A DNA stretch of 37,813 bases, taken from positions 1-37,813 of the forward strand of contig CAKOOS010000011.1 of the NCBI GenBank assembly GCA_934098735.1, read 5' to 3'. This DNA comes from an uncultured Bacilli bacterium (GTDB lineage: Bacteria; Bacillota_I; Bacilli_A; RF39; UBA660). The notes beneath the pieces are model-generated. The model had not been told where the DNA came from. It saw only the letters and a program-made list of their open reading frames with translations, and made no database searches. Numbering within the stretch: the stretch's first letter is position 1; every line of letters starts with the position of its first letter. Positions 1 through 8,667 of the stretch are shown one piece after another. A program made the translations under genes and the position numbers.

Positions 1-77
<77 letters not shown>

Positions 78-188
78 ATGATTTATATTAAATCGTTATT
101 TTTAAGTTTAATCAAAGCTACTCAAAATTGACTTTTTTACTCAGTTTTCAAAGATCATTTTCACACCCTTTTCCGTGTGTGCATTGAT

Positions 189-217
189 AATATACCAAAA
201 TAAAACAACGTTGTCAA
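189..217 (-). promoter_or_regulatory. rRNA operon sigma-A promoter
   Basis: On the minus strand TTGACA (212-217) and TATATT (189-194) are separated by exactly 17 bp. They lie about 110 nt upstream of the 16S start, with a leader between that contains ATCTTTGAAAACT, a motif typical of Firmicute rRNA leaders. This is the best sigma-A match in this part of the window. Confidence 0.85.
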
Positions 218-294
218 CAAAAAAATGCAAATTTTTTAAATTTTTTTATATTTTTTTGCTTTTGGCATATTTTTCTTTGTTTTTTCTATATATT

Positions 295-843
295 TTATGC
301 AATTTTTTGAGGTTTATTACTATTATTTATTAATAAAAAATATTTGTTTTTATAGTAATTTATTATTTCTTTGTTAAATGGAATTTCTTTTTTTTGGACT
401 TTTTCTATTAGTTTTTCCAACTCTTTATTTACTATGATATCTATTTCTTCACTATATCTCATTTTTCTTTTATGATAATTATATTCATTATTGTCTAATA
501 CTTTATAGTTGCCACTTGGATAAACCCGCAAATCCAAATCATAATCTATATATTTAATGACATCTTCATCTATAATGTAAGGTGTTGCAATATTACAATA
601 ATAATATAGACCAGTTTTTTTTAATTGAGCAATACAATTAAACCAACTTCTTTTATAAAAAAATAATATGGCTAATTCTTTAGTTTTATAGTTTTGACCA
701 TTGACGTCCGTTATATTAACCATATAATTTCCACATACAATATAATCATCTTTTATATCTAAAATGTAAGTATCATCACTAGATTGATATACTTTACCAT
801 TGTGTTTATAACACTGAACTCTATACTTTTGGCCCACTTTCAT
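295..843 (-). CDS. DUF402 nucleoside tri-/diphosphatase family protein
   Basis: The 182-aa protein matches the DUF402 (YgaC/Ntdp) family, whose Staphylococcus member hydrolyses nucleoside tri- and diphosphates with a divalent metal. Visible family features are KRSWFNCIA (64-72), the YYYCNIA core (80-86), the acidic run YIDYDLDLRVYP (98-109) with Asp100, 102 and 104 as likely metal ligands, and a second acidic patch VLDNNEY (115-121). Length equals the family norm. AAAGGAATG lies about 8 nt before the ATG. It is a single gene reading toward the rRNA operon. Substrate is inferred from the family; identity of the family is fairly certain. Confidence 0.85.
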   Translation of the reverse strand: MKVGQKYRVQCYKHNGKVYQSSDDTYILDIKDDYIVCGNYMVNITDVNGQNYKTKELAILFFYKRSWFNCIAQLKKTGLYYYCNIATPYIIDEDVIKYIDYDLDLRVYPSGNYKVLDNNEYNYHKRKMRYSEEIDIIVNKELEKLIEKVQKKEIPFNKEIINYYKNKYFLLINNSNKPQKIA

Positions 844-871
844 ATTAAATCATTCCTTTTTGCTTTATATT

Positions 872-905
872 AATCCAAAAAAGGAGCATTACTACATTGC
901 TCCTA
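872..905 (-). terminator. Rho-independent terminator after the S41 protease gene
   Basis: Read on the minus strand, AGGAGCA and TGCTCCT pair around a short loop and are followed by TTTTTT. The stem overlaps the last codons and stop of the protease gene at 892. Confidence 0.8.
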
Positions 906-2076
906 TTACTTCTATTGCTTTATTTAACTGAGTATCTATTGTAGATATTTCATTTCCGTTTTCATCGTATTCATAAGCTAATTGGATTTCATAGTCTGGT
1001 ATCAATCCTACACCATCAATACATTCTCCATTTGGACGTAGCCATTTTGCTGATGTATATTTTGCCATTGCCCCACTACTTAAATCAATTGTTTGTTGTA
1101 CTTTTCCTTTGCCAAAACTTTTTTCACCAATTAAAGTTGCTCCATAACTATCTTTTAAAGCTGAAGCTAATATTTCAGATGATGATGCTGAATTATTATT
1201 AATAATGACTGCAATTGGATATTTTTTACTTTCTGTTGTTTTGTCATAATAATCTTCTTTATCTTTTTTGTCTTCAAGTGAATAGATCAGTTTCCCCTTT
1301 TCAAGGAAAATACTAGCAGTAGTTTCAGCAGAGTCCAAAAATCCTCCACTGTTGTCTCTTAAATCAATTATTAAACGGTTCATACCATTATTCTCTAATT
1401 CTTTTAATGCAAGCTTCACTTGATCGGTAAGAGGTCTAGAAAATATATTTATTTTTAAATAACCAATATTATTATCTAATAGTTTATAGCTAATTGCTGA
1501 TATTGGAATCGATTCTATTTTAACGGTAAACTCTAATTCTTCTTCTGCTCTTTTTATAACTATCTTAGCTTCTTTATTATCACTTGACTTTATTAATGTT
1601 GAAATTATTGTACTTGCTCCGTCAGTTATACTAGATACATCTGTACCATTTACTGTTAAAAATTCATCACCAACTTGTAGTCCAGCTTTTTCGGCAGGAC
1701 TATCTTTGCTCACATTTGTAATGGTTTTCCCTAATATAGATATGCCTATTCCTTCATAACTTCCTGCTAATCTTTCTTCAAGTTCTTTAGTTTGATCTTT
1801 ATTTAAATATGTTGTATAGTTATCACCTAAATAATTGAGCATAGCATTTATAGCTGAATCTAACATTTTATCTTTATCTATATCTTCATAATAGTTATCT
1901 ACTATATTAGAGTAAGTTTTTAAAAACTCACTTAAAGATGAGTCTTCAGTAATATTTTTATAACTTAATCCATAATTGTTGGTAACTATAATTCCCGCTG
2001 TAATAGCAGAAATAATTGAAGTAACACATATTATTATAATAACACTTAATAAATTGAATCCCTTATTATTTTGCAT
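892..2076 (-). CDS. Carboxy-terminal processing protease, S41 family (CtpA/CtpB-like)
   Basis: The 394-aa protein has one N-terminal membrane helix (about 8-31), so the catalytic part should be extracytoplasmic. A PDZ domain follows (about 105-185, with YEGIGISI and SPAEKAGLQVGD), then the S41 peptidase fold. The catalytic region shows NNNSASSSEILASAL (293-307), with the nucleophile among Ser298-300, and GEKSFGKGKVQ (317-327), with Lys323 as general base. Ctp proteases clip the C-termini of envelope proteins. AAAGGATG precedes the ATG. It is the last gene of the minus-strand run before its own terminator. Family is certain; the substrate is unknown. Confidence 0.93.
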   Translation of the reverse strand: MQNNKGFNLLSVIIIICVTSIISAITAGIIVTNNYGLSYKNITEDSSLSEFLKTYSNIVDNYYEDIDKDKMLDSAINAMLNYLGDNYTTYLNKDQTKELEERLAGSYEGIGISILGKTITNVSKDSPAEKAGLQVGDEFLTVNGTDVSSITDGASTIISTLIKSSDNKEAKIVIKRAEEELEFTVKIESIPISAISYKLLDNNIGYLKINIFSRPLTDQVKLALKELENNGMNRLIIDLRDNSGGFLDSAETTASIFLEKGKLIYSLEDKKDKEDYYDKTTESKKYPIAVIINNNSASSSEILASALKDSYGATLIGEKSFGKGKVQQTIDLSSGAMAKYTSAKWLRPNGECIDGVGLIPDYEIQLAYEYDENGNEISTIDTQLNKAIEVIGAM

Positions 2077-2181
2077 TTAATAATCCATCCTTTCAATTAA
2101 TAAAATCTTACTATTTTAATCAATTTTACTAAATTCATTTTATCATTTATATAAAAAAAAGAAAAGTTAAAAACTTCTCCA

Positions 2182-2727
2182 TTATTTTAATTCACTTTTA
2201 ATTGTGTCAATATTTTCTATATATTTGACAATTTTTCCTTTACTAACCTTTATTAAAGTTAGCTTTCCTAAGGCAAGTTCATCTATTGATTTAGCATTTG
2301 GATTACTATTTTCTTTAGCTATATAATTTTTATTTAATTCATTTCCTAAGTCACAGAAAAATACTTTCAATGAATTTTCTTTTTCAGTATACTTACTTAC
2401 TATGGCTGAATATAAAACAGCATTTGTGTCTTTTGCATCATATAAAATAACATAATAATCATTTTCATTTCTATTAAGCATTGTTCCTATGCTTACAACA
2501 TCGTAATCAATAGATCCGGCTGTTATGCTAGAATCATCACTGGTTTTTTTATCTTTTTTTAAAACATTAGCTATTTGATAGGAAACAAGTACAACAATTA
2601 TTATACCAATTAATATAATTACAAATCTTTTTATTTCTTTTGATTCATCTGATATATATTTATCAATATTTAATTTTTGTTTTTTATTTGTTACTTTATC
2701 ATTTAATTTTACTTTTTTATTTGTCAT
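2182..2727 (-). CDS. Membrane-anchored protein of unknown function
   Basis: The 181-aa protein starts with a lysine-rich cytoplasmic tail of about 33 residues, has a single membrane helix (FVIILIGIIIVVLVSYQIA, about 35-53), and a C-terminal extracytoplasmic domain of about 125 residues. I do not recognise the domain. It contains a segment NDYYVILYDAKDTNAVLYS that recalls thioredoxin-like or YycH-type envelope domains, but there is no CXXC motif. GGAGG lies 5 nt before the ATG. A weak hairpin with a T-run lies just after the stop (about 2155-2181). It is expressed as a real gene on RBS and codon-use grounds; function is unknown. Confidence 0.7.
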   Translation of the reverse strand: MTNKKVKLNDKVTNKKQKLNIDKYISDESKEIKRFVIILIGIIIVVLVSYQIANVLKKDKKTSDDSSITAGSIDYDVVSIGTMLNRNENDYYVILYDAKDTNAVLYSAIVSKYTEKENSLKVFFCDLGNELNKNYIAKENSNPNAKSIDELALGKLTLIKVSKGKIVKYIENIDTIKSELK

Positions 2728-2772
2728 TTTATCCTCCGTATAAGGTTATTATATCTAAATTTAGTCTATTTT

Positions 2773-3201
2773 TCAATATATTCTTCCTTCGCCATATTCT
2801 ATAACAGCATTTTCATTTACTAACATTCTTTTTTCATGTAAATCAACTGTAGCATAAATAAATCTATTTGGAACAATGTAAGGCATTTCCTTTATAGCTA
2901 AATCATTTCCATAGTTTTCTTCAACAAAATTTTCTATTTCTTTTGGTATAACTAAAATTGTTGCACTATTTTCTAATCCTCCATGACGATGAACTGCGAT
3001 CTGTTCTTCAAAAAAATCATTTAGATTTTGAATTTCTTCTTTGGTTAGCTTTAACATGGTTTTCCACCATTGTTTTTCCATCATTCCAAGATCTCCATCA
3101 ATCATGTCTTCGGCTGTTTGAATAGAAAAATGGACAAAAATATTATTATCTTCTTCAATATATTCTAACTCTTTTAAACCTTCTTCATATTCTACTTCCA
3201 C
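2773..3201 (-). CDS. Conserved-looking acidic protein of unknown function
   Basis: The 142-aa soluble acidic protein begins with a GTG preceded by AAGGTGAT at 6-nt spacing, so the start is well supported. There is no signal peptide or membrane segment. It contains MMEKQWWKTMLKL, an RHGGLENSATILVIPKEIENFVEE stretch split by turns, and a C-terminal YATVDLHEKRMLVNENAVIEYG strand-rich end. I do not recognise the family. It sits between two envelope-protein genes on the same strand with about 45-nt and 60-nt gaps. No function is assigned. Confidence 0.65.
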   Translation of the reverse strand: MEVEYEEGLKELEYIEEDNNIFVHFSIQTAEDMIDGDLGMMEKQWWKTMLKLTKEEIQNLNDFFEEQIAVHRHGGLENSATILVIPKEIENFVEENYGNDLAIKEMPYIVPNRFIYATVDLHEKRMLVNENAVIEYGEGRIY

Positions 3202-3260
3202 TATTTATCACCTTTTAAATTATATCATTTAATGCTTTTCTTGTAAATTTATGCCAAATA

Positions 3261-3285
3261 AAAAGTCCACTATCTTAAGTGGGCT
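3261..3285 (-). terminator. Rho-independent terminator after the lipoprotein gene
   Basis: On the minus strand AAGCCCACTT and AGTGGACTT form a stem with a short loop, followed by TTTTATTT. It lies 15-40 nt after the stop of the lipoprotein gene at 3300. Confidence 0.8.
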
Positions 3286-3299
3286 TAACTATTATTTTA

Positions 3300-4376
3300 C
3301 TATTTTGTTGATATAACAGTTTTTGAACTTCCAAGTGACTTAGCTACACTAACCATTTCACTTGTTGATAAATCACTACTTACTAGATAGTAACTTATGT
3401 TATTACTTTGCCAACTAATTGAATTTGAGCTTAGAGCACCTATGGAATTATCAAGCATTAAAGGGTCTCCAAATACTGGAATTATTTCAAAATCTTTAGC
3501 TATTGAAGCACTTTCTTCAACTATAACAAAATTTTTATCTCCAGCAAATGTCAAAATCATTCTATTTCCTGAATCTGTTGATACTGTTTCAGAACTTTTT
3601 AAGTGCGTATTTGTTGGTATGTACAAAGGATATATAACACTGTCTAAACTACTCGTTGATTTATCACAATTTTCTTGATCGCATTTATTTTCTTCTTTAC
3701 AGTTACTTCCTTCACATTTTTGATCATTGTTATTTTTGTCTGTGTTATTTTCACTATTGTCAATTAAATCATCTAATACAAAGTCATCTTCTTTAAGTTT
3801 TGCTTTTAAATTAATTGACTTAAATACTACTTTAATTTTAACTATATCTTCACTATTAAACACTTCAACTTTTTCAATATTCATATCTTTATCAAAATAT
3901 AATTTTTGATATTTTAATTCTTCATTGTTTGGATAATTTACATTGCATTTTATTACGTAACCATTATCTAACTTTTCAAATTCTTTATTATTGTCATTTT
4001 TTAAGTCCTTAACTAGGCTTTGAAGTAGATATGCTTGTGATGAATTTTCTGGCCAAACACTATCAAATTTAAAACTTTTATTTAAACTTGGTGTAATTAC
4101 ATATAATCCTTCAGTATTTTTAAGAATTATTTGTTCATGATTATTAGTTTGATTTACTAGAACAACTTTATAAAAATCATCTTTTAAAAAGTATGCATCT
4201 ATGTTATAGGTAAATAACTCTTCACCACTACTTATTTCCATTGTGCCATTTAATTTATAGGATTTGCTACTTTCTACACTTTTAGTAAAATCATTTACAG
4301 CATTTTCTAATTTATAAGATCCACAGCCTGTCAAAGTCATTAGCATAATCCCCAGTAATATTAAAAACCTTTTCAT
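3300..4376 (-). CDS. LolA-like lipoprotein with a C-terminal DUF4367-like domain
   Basis: The start is taken at the ATG at 4376, because AAAAGGGGA sits 7 nt before it; the open frame extends two codons further to a TTG. The signal peptide ends in a lipobox, MTLTGC, so the protein should be a lipid-anchored exported protein. Residues about 25-205 resemble the LolA/LppX-type beta-fold (AVNDFTKSVESSKSYKLNGTM, KLKEDDFVLDD). A low-complexity Asn/Asp/Cys linker (about 207-245, with several Cys) joins it to a C-terminal domain resembling DUF4367 (YPLYIPTNTHL... ISYYLVSSDLS). Similar proteins occur in sporulation and envelope-stress contexts in Bacilli. Exact role is unknown. Confidence 0.75.
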   Translation of the reverse strand: MKRFLILLGIMLMTLTGCGSYKLENAVNDFTKSVESSKSYKLNGTMEISSGEELFTYNIDAYFLKDDFYKVVLVNQTNNHEQIILKNTEGLYVITPSLNKSFKFDSVWPENSSQAYLLQSLVKDLKNDNNKEFEKLDNGYVIKCNVNYPNNEELKYQKLYFDKDMNIEKVEVFNSEDIVKIKVVFKSINLKAKLKEDDFVLDDLIDNSENNTDKNNNDQKCEGSNCKEENKCDQENCDKSTSSLDSVIYPLYIPTNTHLKSSETVSTDSGNRMILTFAGDKNFVIVEESASIAKDFEIIPVFGDPLMLDNSIGALSSNSISWQSNNISYYLVSSDLSTSEMVSVAKSLGSSKTVISTK

Positions 4377-4473
4377 TTCCAATCCCCTTTTCTAATTAAA
4401 TATATTTTTAGAAAAGTAAAATATGTATAGTTTTCTTGTAATTAAGCAAAATATTACTAAGGAGTGATTAATT

Positions 4474-4671
4474 GTGGTAATAGTTCAAAAAATTGCCTTG
4501 GTTTTTACCATAATAGGTGCCATTGTATGGGGCGTTTATGGTTTATTTGATCTAAATATCATTACCAAGCTATTTGGAGCCAGTGCAATACTTGAAAAAG
4601 CTATTTATGTTATTGTTGGTATATGTGGAATTATCAACATTGGTTGGTTTTTTATGGACATTAATGATTAA
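4474..4671 (+). CDS. DUF378 family small membrane protein (YuzA-like)
   Basis: The 65-aa protein has two membrane helices (about 5-22 and 43-62) with the family signature GAIVWGVYGLF near residue 16 and a C-terminal IVGICGIINIGWFF. It starts at GTG with AAGGAG 9 nt upstream. It is one of the few plus-strand genes in this core region, convergent with cdaR, and shares a bidirectional terminator with it. DUF378 proteins have no established function. Confidence 0.88.
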   Translation: MVIVQKIALVFTIIGAIVWGVYGLFDLNIITKLFGASAILEKAIYVIVGICGIINIGWFFMDIND

Positions 4672-4677
4672 AATAGC

Positions 4678-4711
4678 AAAAAAGAATCATATCAAAATGA
4701 TTCTTTTTTTA
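4678..4711. terminator. Bidirectional terminator between the DUF378 gene and cdaR
   Basis: AAAAAAGAATCAT and ATGATTCTTTTTTT form a strong stem flanked by an A-run and a T-run, so it can act for both convergent genes. Confidence 0.85.
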
Positions 4712-6064
4712 ACTTTCTGTTATCTTTATTTTTAATTTACTAGATACTACATAGTTTACTAATGGATTTTTGTTGTCAATTTTTATCTCAACTTCATGTT
4801 CACCTACGCCTAAGCCAGATAAGTCAACATAAGCTGATATATCTTCATCATTTAATTTTTCTATTACTGATGCAACACCTTTAGCTTGAACTGTAATATC
4901 TTTAGCATCTATCATATTTACCGTAAGTCCACTAGACAAGTTTTTAGGTAAAATGTTATTGCTTATATCAATCGTTTTTTGCTTTTCTTCTCCAAAAGTA
5001 GCAGTTATTGTTACTTTTTCAGTACTCATTTCCCTGACACCATTTGGCTTATTAATCGTAGCATTATATGTTTTAGTACTTTCTTTTCCTAGACCATCAA
5101 TATTAATGGTAACTGGAACTTGCGTAATATTTTCAATTTCAGACTCTTCACCATAGATTGTGATTGTATAGTCAGAGCTTCCATTAATTAAAATTGAAGC
5201 TATTGATTTACCTGCGATTAAATTACCAGTTGTCTCTATCGCTAAGGAAACTGTTTTAGAATAACTTTCTAATACTACGGTTGCACTAATTGTTCCAGGA
5301 ACTATTTCTATATTTTTTAGTTTATTTCCTTTAGAATCATAAGCAACAAGTTCAACATTATCAATATCAAAAGTACCCGCTTCCGTAAATTTTTGTTTTT
5401 CCAAATCAATTAGGGCTTTAACAGATGCTATATCATCAAGGGCATCACTACCACCTTTAACAACTACTTCTGATTTATTTAATGTTACTGATTTAACACT
5501 TAACTTACTATCAAGAGCATTTAAATTTAATAGGTCATAAGAAATAGATTTAACTTGACTTTCTTTATTTTTTATAGTTACTTGAACATAAGATGGATCA
5601 AGCTTGTAAGTTAAAGAGTCTATTGATTTTGAATAAGTAAAATATACTTTATACGGAGTATCACTTGGTGTGTATTCAGATAAATCTAAAATAACTTCGT
5701 ATTCTCCGAGTTGTTTTGCTAAATATATATCACTTTTACGTCCTGTAATTGTTATATCAACAGTTTCAGGTACTCCTTCAATTACATATGCTTCTTCATT
5801 ATATTTAACAATTACTGGAACATTAGTAATTACTTCAGCTTCAGTTTCAACTAAACTAATAACTTTTGAATCAATTAGTAAAAACATTAATACGGCTAAG
5901 ACTAAAGACATGTAGATTAAAAAATGAGGTCTATTTAAAATCTTATCAAGTTTTCCTTGATTCTTTTTAAATCCTTTAGATATATAATATACACTTCTAC
6001 TTATTGGTACTACAATAAATTTGTCTATAAAAGCATAGATTTTTTTGAAAAATCTGGTTATCAT
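4709..6064 (-). CDS. cdaR: CdaR: YbbR-domain regulator of the c-di-AMP cyclase
   Basis: The 451-aa protein has a short cytoplasmic tail, one membrane helix (about 46-66, FLIYMSLVLAVLMFLLID) and an extracytoplasmic stretch of about four YbbR repeats. Each repeat is about 80-90 residues with motifs such as VPETVDITITGRKSDI, LNKSEVVVKGGSDALDDI and AKDITVQAKGVASVIEKL. CdaR binds and modulates the membrane cyclase CdaA. Its ATG overlaps the cdaA stop by 4 nt (ATGA), so the two are translationally coupled. glmM, the third member of the usual cluster, does not follow; cdaR ends at a terminator shared with a convergent gene. Confidence 0.92.
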   Translation of the reverse strand: MITRFFKKIYAFIDKFIVVPISRSVYYISKGFKKNQGKLDKILNRPHFLIYMSLVLAVLMFLLIDSKVISLVETEAEVITNVPVIVKYNEEAYVIEGVPETVDITITGRKSDIYLAKQLGEYEVILDLSEYTPSDTPYKVYFTYSKSIDSLTYKLDPSYVQVTIKNKESQVKSISYDLLNLNALDSKLSVKSVTLNKSEVVVKGGSDALDDIASVKALIDLEKQKFTEAGTFDIDNVELVAYDSKGNKLKNIEIVPGTISATVVLESYSKTVSLAIETTGNLIAGKSIASILINGSSDYTITIYGEESEIENITQVPVTINIDGLGKESTKTYNATINKPNGVREMSTEKVTITATFGEEKQKTIDISNNILPKNLSSGLTVNMIDAKDITVQAKGVASVIEKLNDEDISAYVDLSGLGVGEHEVEIKIDNKNPLVNYVVSSKLKIKITES

Positions 6065-6873
6065 TCTTCTTCACCATCACTTTCATCGGCTTCAAAAAAC
6101 ACTTCCATTTTTGGTTTTAATTCATCTATAAGCATCATTCTAAATTGATCTGTTTCTAGGTTATAATGTAAATTACCATTTACAGCTATACTTAAACGAC
6201 CAGTTTCTTCACTTACTACTAAAGCTATAGCATCGCTTTCTTCAGCTATTCCAAGAGCTGCTCTATGTCTTGTGCCTAATCTTTTTGATACATTTGGATT
6301 CATACTAGTTCTAAAAACTGCTCCAGCACAAGTTATTCTATCTCCTTGAATTATTACACCACCATCATGAAGTGGAGAATTTGGAAAAAAGATAGTTTCT
6401 AATAAAGCATCTGTAATATCAGCATATACTTTTGTAGCTCCCTTTATATATTCTTCCAAAGATATTTCTCTTTCAATTACAATTAAAGCCCCTATTCTAT
6501 TTTTACGTAAATATTCAACAGAGCGCATTATTTCATAAACAACTTTTTCTCTTTCATCTACAGTTAAAACTTTATGTCTTCCAAGCAATTGTGTTCTTCC
6601 TAAAGATTCCAAAACACTTCTAATTTCAGGTTGAAAGATTACAATAATTGCTAGTGGTCCCCATTGGATGGCATATTCTAATATTACTCCAACAGTATAA
6701 AGATTTAATAAGTCACTTAATAATTTAACTATTAATACTATTATTACTCCTTTTACTATTAAGACCATTTTAATATTATTCTTTACATTTTTCAAAATAT
6801 AGTAGAAGGCAATCCACACCATACATATATCTAATAATTTTGTGAATGTATCCCATACTGTTGATAAATTCAT
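6061..6873 (-). CDS. cdaA: CdaA: membrane diadenylate cyclase (c-di-AMP synthase)
   Basis: The 270-aa protein has three N-terminal membrane helices (about 13-30, 35-53, 61-80) followed by a DAC domain (about 90-255). The active site shows SPLHDGGVII (166-175), where most CdaA proteins have DGA, and GTRHRAALGIAEESDA (200-215) with the RHR motif at 202-204, then VVSEETGRLSI. It makes c-di-AMP from two ATP and is coupled to cdaR by an ATGA overlap. The short acidic C-terminal tail (EADESDGEEE) is lineage-specific. Function is confident. Confidence 0.95.
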   Translation of the reverse strand: MNLSTVWDTFTKLLDICMVWIAFYYILKNVKNNIKMVLIVKGVIIVLIVKLLSDLLNLYTVGVILEYAIQWGPLAIIVIFQPEIRSVLESLGRTQLLGRHKVLTVDEREKVVYEIMRSVEYLRKNRIGALIVIEREISLEEYIKGATKVYADITDALLETIFFPNSPLHDGGVIIQGDRITCAGAVFRTSMNPNVSKRLGTRHRAALGIAEESDAIALVVSEETGRLSIAVNGNLHYNLETDQFRMMLIDELKPKMEVFFEADESDGEEE

Positions 6874-6926
6874 TTAAACACCTTCCTTATTACTGCTAAA
6901 TAATTATAACAAATAATGATAAAAAT

Positions 6927-6957
6927 AAAAAGAGGTAACGGATTATTCCTCTTTTTA
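6927..6957. terminator. Bidirectional terminator downstream of the small membrane protein
   Basis: AAAAAGAGG and CCTCTTTTT pair around a roughly 13-nt loop. On the minus strand it follows the gene ending at 6971 and separates the rnr-smpB operon tail from cdaA. Confidence 0.75.
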
Positions 6958-6970
6958 GTTTACATTATGC

Positions 6971-7180
6971 TTATTTTTTATTGTTATTATTTAACATATC
7001 TTGTAAAGACATGTCCATACTTATATTACTAATATTATCACTTTCTGAATTTTTTATTTTAAACGGAGTTTTTTCACTTTTTTTATTTTTAACAAAATAA
7101 CCTATTAATGCAAATAATAGTAAAACTGTTATTATAATAAATAACAAATAATTGTTACTTAAAAAATCTATAAATTTCAT
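6971..7180 (-). CDS. Small single-span membrane protein, unknown function
   Basis: The 69-aa protein has one membrane helix near its N-terminus (YLLFIIITVLLLFALIGYFV, about 11-30), then a basic and then polar tail ending in DMSLQDMLNNNNKK. It lies 10 nt downstream of the DUF3048 gene on the same strand and ends at a terminator, so it is the last gene of that operon. AAGGAGAC precedes the ATG. I recognise no family. Confidence 0.65.
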   Translation of the reverse strand: MKFIDFLSNNYLLFIIITVLLLFALIGYFVKNKKSEKTPFKIKNSESDNISNISMDMSLQDMLNNNNKK

Positions 7181-7190
7181 TTTAGTCTCC

Positions 7191-8237
7191 TTAAGATATT
7201 GTTAGTTCTTGACCACTTGGTTGTATTTGAATAAATGTATTTCCATCATTTACTTTTAATTCTACACCATTTTCATAATAATATTTGGTTTGACTTTTTC
7301 GAGATTCTTTAACCCATTTTATAGGTATACTATATCCATCAGAAATGTAATATCCTGTTCCACTACCAACATTTTCAATGTTTTGTCTTCCTTTATTTTC
7401 ACCATCATTTAGCGTATAATTATTCACTTTATAAGTTATTATGTTCTTAAAATGATATTGATTTTTAGTTACATAATCAGTATGATTTACACCGTTAACA
7501 CTTCTTAAATAATAATGATTATTTTCATCATATACATAACTTGTTACAATACTACTAGAATATTTAATGGTAACATTTGTTGCTTTTTGACTATTGTTTA
7601 TTTTGTCCATTTCTATTTCATCAACACTATAATTTAAAAGAAGTGAATTTTTTCTAGTAGTTCTTTTATTTCCTAAACCATTATTTAATTTTTCTATACT
7701 TGTAAATAATGTATGTTCACTTGAAACATGTAGCGATTTATCTCTCCATCCTGTCTTAGAATTATCAACGACGATACGATCAACACCTAAATTAGTAAAG
7801 TCACTTTGTGCTTGAGGACTTTGACCATGGTGAACATAAATCGCATCATTTTCTAAAGCATAATCTAAAAAATAATGACGAGCACTTCTTATAGATCCAA
7901 TTCTAGTTGTATTTTGGTCCATAAATAAAGCCATATATCTTGTAATACCACCTTCAACAATAATTTCATAAATAATATATGCATCTTGAAGTCCACTTTG
8001 AAGAGGTCTTGCAACATTTATGTTATTAATCATTACTGCATAAGGTCTAGAAGTACTGTTTTCATCTACAATTTGCAATTTTTTTATTGGAACTTCTTTT
8101 GGAACTTCTGTAGGCTTTTTAGTTTCATTACTTTTTGACGGTTTTAATACAGCAGCACATATTCCCCCAATAATAACAAGTATAATAATTATACTTATTA
8201 TTATAATGTTTCTTTTTTTATTTCCTAAGTTTTTCAT
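7191..8237 (-). CDS. DUF3048 (YerB-like) exported protein
   Basis: The 348-aa protein has an N-terminal membrane anchor (about 10-32), a Lys/Pro/Glu linker, and two domains of the YerB/DUF3048 family. The N-terminal domain (about 58-215) shows RPYAVMINN, RPLQSGLQDAYIIYE, EGGITRYMALF and IGSIRSARHYFLD; the C-terminal domain (about 230-345) ends in GNTFIQIQPSGQEL. B. subtilis YerB is a lipoprotein that can interact with PcrA/YerA-region proteins, but no activity is established. No lipobox Cys is visible here at the cleavage position. It starts 1 nt after smpB stops, as part of the rnr-smpB operon. Confidence 0.88.
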   Translation of the reverse strand: MKNLGNKKRNIIIISIIIILVIIGGICAAVLKPSKSNETKKPTEVPKEVPIKKLQIVDENSTSRPYAVMINNINVARPLQSGLQDAYIIYEIIVEGGITRYMALFMDQNTTRIGSIRSARHYFLDYALENDAIYVHHGQSPQAQSDFTNLGVDRIVVDNSKTGWRDKSLHVSSEHTLFTSIEKLNNGLGNKRTTRKNSLLLNYSVDEIEMDKINNSQKATNVTIKYSSSIVTSYVYDENNHYYLRSVNGVNHTDYVTKNQYHFKNIITYKVNNYTLNDGENKGRQNIENVGSGTGYYISDGYSIPIKWVKESRKSQTKYYYENGVELKVNDGNTFIQIQPSGQELTIS

Positions 8238-8238
8238 A

Positions 8239-8667
8239 CTACCTCCGATATCTTATGTCTCTTTTGATATCTCTTTCTTTTATACTCTCCCTTTTATCAT
8301 ATATTTTTTTACCTTTAGCTAAAGCAATTAATAATTTTGCTTTATTATTTTTTAAATATAATTTTAAAGGTATTAAAGTATAGTTATCCTTAGTTATTTC
8401 TGCTTCTAGTTTTTTTATTTCTTTTTTATGCAGAAGCAATTTTCTTTCTCTAGTAGGATTATGATTAAAAATATTTCCTTCATCATATTTTTCAATAAAC
8501 ATATTTATAATATATGCTTCATTATTTTTGATTCTAATAAAACTATCTGTTATGTTCACTGATCCTTTTTTTACTGATTTTATTTCAGTTCCTTTTAAAA
8601 CTATTCCTGATTCAATTTCTTGGCTAATAAAATAGTTAAAATAAGCTTTTTTATTTATTATTTCCAC
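8239..8667 (-). CDS. smpB: SmpB, tmRNA-binding protein
   Basis: SmpB carries tmRNA to stalled ribosomes for trans-translation. I choose the GTG at 8667 (MEIINKKAYF...), which matches family N-termini and has GGTGAT 6 nt upstream. The longer open frame to 8700 adds 11 residues with no family match. The protein is 142 aa, with family motifs LKGTEIKSVKKG, NITDSFIRI, HNPTRERKLLLHKKEI and a basic C-terminal tail, KGKKIYDKRESIKERD. It overlaps the end of rnr by 17 nt. An rnr-smpB pairing is common in Firmicutes because RNase R degrades non-stop mRNA. No tmRNA gene is visible in the window. Confidence 0.96.
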   Translation of the reverse strand: MEIINKKAYFNYFISQEIESGIVLKGTEIKSVKKGSVNITDSFIRIKNNEAYIINMFIEKYDEGNIFNHNPTRERKLLLHKKEIKKLEAEITKDNYTLIPLKLYLKNNKAKLLIALAKGKKIYDKRESIKERDIKRDIRYRR

